Source: Planctomycetota bacterium (GTDB lineage: Bacteria > Planctomycetota > Phycisphaerae > Sedimentisphaerales > Anaerobacaceae). Taken from it: a stretch of 5,880 nt of DNA. The position numbers and the translations under genes were made by a program. Location of the stretch: contig JADFHU010000392.1 of assembly GCA_022567055.1 (NCBI GenBank), positions 1 through 5,880 of the forward strand, given 5' to 3'. Under the pieces are notes generated by a model. It was not told where the DNA came from and made no database searches. It saw nothing but the letters and a program-made list of their open reading frames with translations. Numbering within the stretch: the stretch's first letter is position 1; each line of letters starts with the position of its first letter. This document shows, piece after piece, positions 1-4,941 of the stretch.

Positions 1-108
1 CCAGATCGAGTTTTCCGACACAGCCTAGGGTCCAGACCAGATTTTGGGCCTGATGAGAGGCGCTTTCCTGGTATTTTGACTCAAATGGACCGGGTACACA
101 CCACATGC

Positions 109-148
109 AACAGCCCCAGGACCGCCATGGTGGTCCTGGGGCTGTTTT
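109..148 (+). terminator. Rho-independent terminator of an upstream transcript
   Basis: A perfect 15-bp stem (109-123 pairs with 132-146; left arm AACAGCCCCAGGACC) encloses an 8-nt loop and ends in TTTT at 145-148. The GC-rich stem followed by T's on the plus strand marks an intrinsic terminator for transcription entering from the left. The gene it serves is almost entirely outside the window. Frame 2 ends with TAG at 26-28 and frame 3 with TGA at 51-53, and either could be its tail, but the fragment is too short to identify. I see no other feature in 1-108. Confidence 0.9.
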
Positions 149-151
149 CCA

Positions 152-180
152 TTGATCGGCCTTCCCCTCGGGCGTACAAT
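152..180 (+). promoter_or_regulatory. Candidate sigma70 promoter of the lemA-GIDE operon
   Basis: TTGATC (152-157) and TACAAT (175-180) are separated by 17 bp. The -10 matches consensus at 5 of 6 positions and the -35 at 4 of 6. It starts just after the terminator and leaves a leader of about 50 nt before the lemA start at 237, which is where a promoter for this operon would be expected. It is a pattern match only. Confidence 0.45.
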
Positions 181-236
181 CATTTCTATGGTTGTTAAAT
201 CAAATTTCCTATCAGTAACCTGACGGGAGGGTCCTT

Positions 237-820
237 ATGGGAACCACAACCGTTATCGTTTTGTCCATCCTCGGATTCGGCTTCGTCGGGATCATCGGCT
301 ATTTCATCATGATCTATAACGGCCTGATCTCGGTTAAGGAAAACATTAAAAAATCCTGGGGCAACATCGACGTCATCCTCAAACAGCGCTATGACGAAAT
401 CCCCAAACTGATTTCCGTCTGCGAAAGTTACACCCAGTTTGAAAAAGGCATGCTCGACGCCTGCTCAAGTCGCTGGAAAAATATGTCAGCGCCCGCGGCA
501 TCGAAGGCAAATCTGAAGCCAGTAACGAGATCAGCGCCGACTTCCGCAGTATTTTCGGCTAAGCGGAAAATTATCCGGAGACGAAAGCCAATGAGAACTT
601 CCTGCAAATGCAGAACCGCATCTCGCATCTAGAAGAAAGCTTGGCCGACCGGCGCGAATTCTACAACGACAGCGTCAACAATTTCAACATCCGCATCCAG
701 TAGATTCCGGATGCCTTCGTCGCCGGACCCATGGGTTTGGCTCAGGAAGTAATGTTTAAGGTGTCGGAAGAAGAGCGGCGCGATGTCAAGGTCAAAATCA
801 ATCTCCCCAAGTTTGACTGA
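237..820 (+). pseudogene. lemA: LemA family protein, frameshifted and with two in-frame stops
   Basis: LemA proteins are small membrane-anchored, mostly helical proteins of poorly known function. The start at 237 follows GGGAGG (225-230) at good spacing. Residues about 5-27 form one membrane segment, followed by the family hallmark (YNGLISVKENIKKSW, then IDVILKQRYDEIPKLI). The frame breaks near 459-464: the DNA reads GACGCCTGCTCAAG, and one extra C would restore D-A-L-L-K. The rest continues in the -1 relative frame with the conserved AENYPETKANENF block and REFYNDSVNNFN, ending at TGA 818-820. That frame carries TAA at 560-562, just before AENYP, and TAG at 701-703, after NFNIRIQ. The restored length of about 190 residues is normal for LemA. 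The uninterrupted product would be 131 residues with an unrelated tail from about residue 76. Three independent lesions favour a true pseudogene over sequencing error. Confidence 0.88.
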
Positions 821-856
821 GTTCCCGCCATATGGTTTCTAAAGGAAGGTGAAGCC

Positions 857-1582
857 ATGTCGTGGAGTTTTCGTGAGGATCTTGTTTCCTGTGCCTTCGC
901 GGGCGCGGTCATGGGCATCGTCTGGTTCATCTTGGGATTCCGCAAACTCAAGGTGAAGCGCACCATCCAGAACATTCCCACCTGTAAAATCAATACCGGC
1001 GCCGTCGGCACCAACGTCGAAGTCAAAGGCTTCATCCTCGTCGAGAAGGACAAGCTGGTCACCGCGCCCATCAGCCGCAAGCAATGCGCCCTCTACAATC
1101 TTGAAATCCAGGAACTGCGCCGGAGGCAAAACAGTAGCAGCTGGCATACCATTGACAGTTTTTTTTCGGATGAAGGCTTTTACCTGGACGACGACAGCGG
1201 CGCCACCGCCCTGGTGATGGTGGACGGCGCCAAAATCACCCATGAGGGAAAAACGGAGGAGTTCCAGGTCCGCTCCAATCAATTCGACAACCTGCCCCCC
1301 TCTCTCGATACAGCACTCCGGGCCAACAAGAAAAAACTGAAGGAATTCAAATTAAAAAAATCAGGCTGGGGAATACTTTCCAGGAAATACCGTTTTCTAG
1401 AATGGCGTTTCGAGCCGGATGAATATATTTACGTCCTGGGGTTTGCCGAATCGGGGCTCAAGGTGCAGAAAGTCAAAAAGCCGAAGTTGAAGTACTTTCT
1501 TCAGGCGAAAAAGATGATCCAGAAGAATGCAAAACTGAGAAAGTGGTTCGAGGCGGATTCAACTCACAAGTGCAACAAATGA
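857..1582 (+). CDS. GIDE-domain membrane protein, C-terminus replaced by IS30 end
   Basis: The product has 241 residues. A single N-terminal membrane segment (about 11-28) is followed by a basic stretch and a cytoplasmic GIDE-type domain (about 50-200). Recognisable parts are the APISRKQCALYNLEIQE strand region (70-86), FYLDDDSG (108-115) and the family signature YRFLEW...YIYVLG (178-195). The family is annotated 'E3 ubiquitin ligase' because of mitochondrial MUL1/GIDE, but there is no RING finger here, so ligase activity should not be assumed. Bacterial GIDE genes often sit beside lemA, as here: the start follows AAGGAAGG (842-849) and lies 36 bp after the lemA remnant's stop, which suggests one operon. 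From about residue 233 (position 1553) the coding sequence runs into an IS30 terminal repeat, so STHKCNK and the stop are probably IS-derived. The preceding WFEAD could be the start of the EF-hand-like tail seen in some relatives; this is inference. Confidence 0.85.
   Translation: MSWSFREDLVSCAFAGAVMGIVWFILGFRKLKVKRTIQNIPTCKINTGAVGTNVEVKGFILVEKDKLVTAPISRKQCALYNLEIQELRRRQNSSSWHTIDSFFSDEGFYLDDDSGATALVMVDGAKITHEGKTEEFQVRSNQFDNLPPSLDTALRANKKKLKEFKLKKSGWGILSRKYRFLEWRFEPDEYIYVLGFAESGLKVQKVKKPKLKYFLQAKKMIQKNAKLRKWFEADSTHKCNK
1554..1580. repeat. Probable IS30 terminal inverted repeat
   Basis: The sequence ATTCAACTCACAAGTGCAAC (from 1557) lies just beyond the transposase stop codon and resembles the ends of IS30-family elements, which typically carry a GTTGCACTT...TTGAATC-type end when read outward. 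The partner end is missing from the window, so the exact first base and any target duplication cannot be fixed. It falls inside the GIDE reading frame and supplies that gene's last codons and stop. Confidence 0.55.
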
Positions 1583-1592
1583 GTCGTTTTCA

Positions 1593-2157
1593 TCATGCCG
1601 CTAATTTGATTAACTGAGAGTATATTTCCGTTGGTGTGACATAGTCAAGTAACTTCCTCGGTCGTGTATTTAATCTACCCATAATGTATTGTAATGTGGA
1701 ACCCGTTATGGGAGGGAACGGTAACTTTTTCGGAAGGTACTGACGGATGAGGCCGTTCGTGTTTTCATTCAGCCCTCGCTCCCAGGAGTGATAGGGTTTG
1801 GCAAAATAGCAACCACAGTTCAGTTGTCTGGAGATCTCCTGATGGCCATTGAATTCACGACCATTGTCAAAGGTAATTGTGTGCACATACTGCTTGTAAG
1901 GCAGTAAGAGACGAATGATTTCCGCGGTCACTTCAGGGGCTGTCTTGTGGTCAACAAAACCGATCAGCGTCATCTTCGAAACCCGTTCCACCAGTGTGAC
2001 AAGGTAGCCGCTTCCGGCTGACCCTACGACCAGATCTGCTTCCCAGTCGCCAAGACGTTCTTTCTGGTCAACAATCGCGGGCCGTGTGAACATTCGTTCC
2101 TCTCGTATGTCGCTGGCTACTTTTTTAGCGTTTTGACATCATGATGGCAAAGGCAAC
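1593..2157 (-). pseudogene. IS30-family transposase, DDE half only, with a frame change
   Basis: From the ATG at 2093 down to the stop at 1593 is a 166-residue stretch that is the C-terminal catalytic half of an IS30 transposase; whole proteins are about 320-380 residues. The motifs are GDWEAD (acidic D20), HTITFDNGREF (D76) and YHSWERGLNENTNGLIRQYLPK (E110). D76 to E110 gives the D-x33-E spacing of the family, so the triad is intact. Homology does not begin at this ATG: the frame is open upstream (VASDIREER, then MFTRPAIV). About 2118 it appears to join another frame reading CCLCHHDVKTLKK, which resembles the basic linker before the catalytic domain. The join lies at an A6G run followed by an in-frame TAG. 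The N-terminal helix-turn-helix is absent, so the fragment should not transpose on its own. Confidence 0.85.
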
Positions 2158-2236
2158 AGGGGGGCTCTAGGCTGATGAAGAACTCACGCAGTGGGTGGGT
2201 CGTCCCGTAAGGACGTCTATGCCAGGGATAAATGGA
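2158..2236. other. Junction spacer between IS30 remnant and IS66 unit
   Basis: This short stretch has no convincing gene. It stays open on the minus strand in the same frame as the DUF4338 gene after that gene's TAA at 2237-2239, giving about 39 codons to the TAG near 2116, but it has no ATG, GTG or TTG start. One end of the IS66 unit should lie here. I could not match any part of it as an inverted repeat with 4729-4900. A 5-bp hairpin (2201-2205 with 2211-2215) has no T run and is probably meaningless. Confidence 0.4.
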
Positions 2237-3115
2237 TTAACAACAGAGTTGCTCTTTGAAGTCTTTGACGAGAGGATAAACCAGAACGTATTTCTTGGGT
2301 AATGTGCCGTGCACTGATTTTTCTAGCTTGCCACGGCCTTGCGTAATGCCGACTTGCTGCCAGTTGGCGGCTCGGTAGCAGGTTCCTGTAAAGCGATCAA
2401 TCTCAACAAAGGTCTCCAGTAACACAGGGTGATAGTGGTATCTGGTGTACCAATCTTGTCGTATCTGTTTACAGGCTAATGATAATATCTTAGAGGCCAG
2501 ATTCCGGGACTTAATCCAGGGCAGGATTAGAAACCGGGCATTGTTAACGATGAGATGCAGATTGCTTTTGCGTTGCTCAGCAGTCCAACCGATCATGCGA
2601 TCTCGACCTGCCACGCTCCAGGCCGAAGCCCCAAAGCCAAGTGTCGCCAGAAGACGAGAACCACCATAAACAAAATAACGCAGTTGAGCACCGGGTAACG
2701 GCTTATGGCCCAGGTAATGATAGCGCTCTATCAATTCGTTCCATAGTCCGGAGGTGGTGCCCTTAACGACTAGTTCAAGCCTTAATGGTCCCAAGGCGCC
2801 CGCCCCAACGCAGACATCAGGCTTCGGATCAGAGGCACGGCTGATGTGGACTTTGGCCGTGCGATTGCCATTGCCTCTTTGAGGCGGTGGCAACCGGAGC
2901 AGACCATCACGTTCCATGCGGAGTAACGCGACCCGACAGCTCATCTCCTTGAGGCCGCCGTCTGGCTTGGTCCATCCAAAGGCATCACACACACGTCGAG
3001 AGATCGTCACACGATTAGGGCGATCGTCTGAGGCGATGATTTGACGTACCTTCTCCAATTCTGTTCCAGAGAAGTCCCGGCCACAATAGCGATAGGATTG
3101 ACTGGCGGCTTTCAT
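2237..3115 (-). CDS. DUF4338 (DruA-like) protein linked to IS66 tnpC
   Basis: The product has 292 residues from the ATG at 3115-3113. This start overlaps the TnpC stop as ATGA, so translation is probably coupled. A longer ATG at 3241 exists, but its extra 42 residues only shadow TnpC, and family members begin near the YRYCGRDFSG region. Residues 10-80 form a helical N-terminal part (TISRRVCDAFGW, then CRVALLRMERDGLLRLPPP). The C-terminal domain carries YHYLGHKPLPGAQLRYFV (132-149), NNARFLILPW (191-200) and ETFVEIDRF.GTCYRAANW...G.T.GRG (234-262), the DUF4338 hallmark. DruA of Druantia anti-phage systems belongs to this family, but no other Druantia gene is nearby. Many DUF4338 genes accompany IS66 transposases, so an accessory transposition role is the better guess. 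The biochemical function is not known to me. The frame is intact to the stop at 2237-2239. Confidence 0.88.
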   Translation of the reverse strand: MKAASQSYRYCGRDFSGTELEKVRQIIASDDRPNRVTISRRVCDAFGWTKPDGGLKEMSCRVALLRMERDGLLRLPPPQRGNGNRTAKVHISRASDPKPDVCVGAGALGPLRLELVVKGTTSGLWNELIERYHYLGHKPLPGAQLRYFVYGGSRLLATLGFGASAWSVAGRDRMIGWTAEQRKSNLHLIVNNARFLILPWIKSRNLASKILSLACKQIRQDWYTRYHYHPVLLETFVEIDRFTGTCYRAANWQQVGITQGRGKLEKSVHGTLPKKYVLVYPLVKDFKEQLCC

Positions 3116-4728
3116 GAGGTATCCGGATATTGGAATCGAGCCAACTGCTCTTTTGACATGGTCCAAGGTATGAAACAGGCTACGTCTGTAGGGGAGTGAC
3201 CACGGTTTTCGGCGCACTTCTGTAAATACTGAGTCAACCATTTACGGGGATTGATCTTCCAGAGCTTCAGTGTTTGAAAGATACTAAACAGACTGGCGGT
3301 AAAATGACCGCTCCATACTGAGCCGGAACCGTAGTAGTTTTTTCGTCCCAATGCCGCAGTAACCATTCGTCTCTCGGCCTCACTGTTATCCATGGGAATC
3401 CACGGATGATCCACAAAGACCTGTAAGCCTTCCCAATGTTCTTTGATGCTGTTTAAACGTTTGCCTCTTTCAGGATGTAAATTCTCTTCGGCTAATTCCA
3501 ACTCGAATTGTTGTTTCATGGCATCCAGCGCTTGACGCAAAGACTGATCGGCCTGGGCAAACTCGGGCGAATCAACCTCATGGGCCATCCGCTGATTATT
3601 CAGATGAAAGATCTCACCAATAGAATCAACCCACGCCATACCCCATGCTTCGAGTTCATCAAAGCCCTTGGCGCTCGTCAAAAAGTCCCTTCTGACGTGA
3701 GTCCAACAGAACGCCAGAATGACATTCTCACGGTCTTTGGCAAAGGATTTGTAGGATGAATAACGATCGACACTCAAGATCAATACACTGACGACATTCA
3801 AGTGTTTTTCAATGACACTCGTCGCACGACTGGGGTCTAATATATACACAACCGTCTGTTTCGAGACAAAGACCCACATATACCAACGGTAGCTCTTTTT
3901 GCCATCTATGAATTCAAAGACCAGCCAACGGGTCTCATCCGCATGGAGGTGTCTTTCGGTTTGATTCTTTTTGATGATCTCCTTTAAAACAGGTTCAAAG
4001 AGTGGTGGCAGTTTTTTGAGGCCATCACCGATTGTTCCTGGAGGCACCTCGTATTCAATATCCTTGAACGACTCCAAAAGTCGATTGATCGGACGCTGAT
4101 AGAGATACTTTTCCAGTAAGAGGTGAACCCATACAGAGATACCCAATTTGCCCTTGTTAATCAGCTTGGGCGGCCCCGGGGCGGTGATAATGCCTGGAAC
4201 ACCCTCACATTGACAGGTTTTCTTGTATTTTTTTCGCTTGGCCTTGCGGCGATACGCCTTGACCTCTATCTCAATTGTTTCTGAGTCGTCGGTGCCCAGC
4301 AATGGATCTTCATGGAAAGGACAGTCACATTTAGGACAGACGGCTTGATCTAATTCATAACTCTCCTCTTCCACTGGAAGGTGGCTGTAATCTCTGCGTC
4401 CATGGCCGGGACTGCCTGGCTGCTGACCTCTCTCTTTTTTGGGTGGGTCATCACTGGACGAAGAGGTGTTTTTCTCGCTCGAGGTCTTCTTCTCAGATTT
4501 ACGACCATAAAGCTTTTGCTCCAGATAGCGGATTCGTGCCTTGAGTTGTTGAACCTCCTGCTTGAGCAGTTCTTCTCGGGTTTTAGCTCTTTCATGCAGG
4601 CTTCTGTAGTAGTTTTTTTCGCAGTGCAGTGCACGGTTTTCTTGGAGCAGTTGCTCTAGATTGAGTCCTTCGCTCACCGGGCCTATCGGCAGATCCACAC
4701 AGCCAATTTCTGGTGCCATAGCTATCAT
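3112..4728 (-). CDS. tnpC: IS66-family transposase TnpC
   Basis: This is a full-length 538-residue IS66 DDE transposase. In order it has a leucine-zipper or coiled-coil N-terminus (about 22-75, ending RYLEQKLYGRKSEK), a charged low-complexity linker (76-110), and a zinc-binding domain with CPKC (131-134) and CQC (172-174). The catalytic core follows, with LHADETRW (D264), LSVDRYSSY (D321) and MDNSEAERR (E452 as the likely third residue). The C-terminal IS66 segment (LKLWKINPRKWLTQYLQ, about 487-503) comes last. All expected acidic residues are present and there is no frame break, so it may be active. The start at 4728 is the first ATG after an upstream in-frame TAA at 4776-4774. No good Shine-Dalgarno precedes it, and an ATG three codons later is possible. 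Its TGA overlaps the DUF4338 start (ATGA). Confidence 0.95.
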   Translation of the reverse strand: MIAMAPEIGCVDLPIGPVSEGLNLEQLLQENRALHCEKNYYRSLHERAKTREELLKQEVQQLKARIRYLEQKLYGRKSEKKTSSEKNTSSSSDDPPKKERGQQPGSPGHGRRDYSHLPVEEESYELDQAVCPKCDCPFHEDPLLGTDDSETIEIEVKAYRRKAKRKKYKKTCQCEGVPGIITAPGPPKLINKGKLGISVWVHLLLEKYLYQRPINRLLESFKDIEYEVPPGTIGDGLKKLPPLFEPVLKEIIKKNQTERHLHADETRWLVFEFIDGKKSYRWYMWVFVSKQTVVYILDPSRATSVIEKHLNVVSVLILSVDRYSSYKSFAKDRENVILAFCWTHVRRDFLTSAKGFDELEAWGMAWVDSIGEIFHLNNQRMAHEVDSPEFAQADQSLRQALDAMKQQFELELAEENLHPERGKRLNSIKEHWEGLQVFVDHPWIPMDNSEAERRMVTAALGRKNYYGSGSVWSGHFTASLFSIFQTLKLWKINPRKWLTQYLQKCAENRGHSPTDVACFIPWTMSKEQLARFQYPDTS

Positions 4729-4878
4729 GTGGACAACTATAGCAGGGGCCTTGAAGCGTGTCCCGAGAAATCTTTAGAAATGCTGATAAAATTTAGATGG
4801 CACTAACGGAATGAACGAATATTCACGACATATTGCACTTAAACTCATCAAATATAGACATTTAACTCATTTTTTTGC

Positions 4879-4906
4879 TTGACGCGGATCCTAAGCTTGC
4901 TATGAT
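4879..4906 (+). promoter_or_regulatory. Strong extended -10 promoter of the IS1182-like transposase
   Basis: TTGACG (4879-4884) and TATGAT (4901-4906) are 16 bp apart, each matching consensus at 5 of 6 positions. TGC directly before the -10 gives an extended -10 (TGnTATGAT). The predicted start point is about 4912-4914, leaving a leader of about 29 nt. This is the best promoter in the window. Confidence 0.75.
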
Positions 4907-4938
4907 GTAACTCATTGATACATAAGGAGGTTACATCA
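4903..4938 (+). repeat. 9-bp inverted repeat spanning -10 region and ribosome binding site
   Basis: TGATGTAAC (4903-4911) and GTTACATCA (4930-4938) are perfect inverted copies around an 18-nt spacer. The left arm overlaps the promoter -10 and ends just before the predicted transcription start. The right arm begins at the last G of the Shine-Dalgarno and fills the space up to the start codon. Only RNA from an outside promoter would contain both arms. It could instead be a palindromic protein-binding site. Confidence 0.7.
4924..4930 (+). promoter_or_regulatory. Strong Shine-Dalgarno of the IS1182-like transposase
   Basis: AAGGAGG lies 11 nt before the ATG at 4942-4944 and is a near-perfect match to the 16S rRNA anti-SD. 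It fixes the transposase start. It sits at the loop-stem edge of the 4903-4938 inverted repeat, so read-through RNA could present it poorly. Confidence 0.85.
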
Positions 4939-4941
4939 AAT

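Larger units (their letters stand above)
1554..2157 (-). mobile_element. IS30-family element remnant, 5' part lost
   Basis: The remnant comprises a terminal repeat beside the GIDE gene and the 3' half of an IS30-family transposase on the minus strand. The opposite terminal repeat and the N-terminal helix-turn-helix coding region are not found on the right, where a DUF4338/IS66 unit takes over. The right boundary (about 2157, at a run of six G's) is an estimate, based on where transposase-like reading stops. It could result from insertion of the IS66 unit followed by deletion, or from an older rearrangement. Confidence 0.7.
2237..4728 (-). mobile_element. IS66-type element: tnpC plus DUF4338, ends undefined
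   Basis: Two overlapping minus-strand genes form one transcription unit: an IS66-family TnpC and a DUF4338 protein. Canonical IS66 elements carry tnpA and tnpB ahead of tnpC. Here only about 210 bp separate tnpC from the next element's gene, and no such small genes are present, as in the tnpC-only (ISBst12-like) subgroup. The coordinates given are the minimum coding extent. Terminal inverted repeats should lie in about 2094-2236 and 4729-4900, but none was recognised by eye, so the element may have lost an end. Confidence 0.7.
4729..4941. other. AT-rich divergent region between two insertion sequences
   Basis: This 213-bp gap separates the divergently transcribed tnpC and the IS1182-like transposase. 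It must hold one end of each element and their control signals. The right half contains the promoter, inverted repeat and Shine-Dalgarno listed separately. Three AACTCAT copies (4842-4848, 4864-4870, 4909-4915) lie on the plus strand, two of them within an exact TAACTCATT (4863-4871 and 4908-4916). They could be transposase-binding repeats at the end of the right-hand element. No promoter for tnpC was convincing. Confidence 0.5.

Noticed and set aside
560..703. Stop-codon reassignment or readthrough in lemA (TAA and TAG in the conserved frame)
   Set aside because: A separate frameshift is also needed, and the intact genes in the window use stops normally, so ordinary gene decay explains all three lesions.
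742..1282. Minus-strand reading frames of 112 and 147 codons across the lemA end and GIDE gene
   Set aside because: They are antisense shadows of the GIDE gene with no recognisable protein features.
857..1582. A bacterial ubiquitin ligase
   Set aside because: The family name comes from a mitochondrial RING protein; no RING cysteine/histidine pattern exists in this product.
2080..2130. Near match GAACGAAT[G/A]TTCAC between the IS30 gene (about 2086-2100) and 4812-4826 as an element boundary
   Set aside because: One 14-of-15 match is expected by chance in a window of this size, and flanking sequence does not align.
2201..2215. Small hairpin CGTCC-CGTAA-GGACG downstream of the DUF4338 gene as a terminator
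   Set aside because: The stem is only 5 bp and there is no T run on either strand.
2237..3115. A Druantia anti-phage system
   Set aside because: Only the DUF4338 (DruA-like) gene is present; no large helicase DruE or other Druantia gene is nearby, and the gene is coupled to an IS66 transposase.
3115..3241. Extended DUF4338 start at the ATG at 3241
   Set aside because: The extra 42 residues are an out-of-frame reading of the TnpC C-terminus; the ATGA overlap start at 3115 matches where family similarity begins.
3508..4659. Plus- and minus-strand reading frames of 83-94 codons inside tnpC
   Set aside because: They are shadows of the well-supported TnpC coding sequence.
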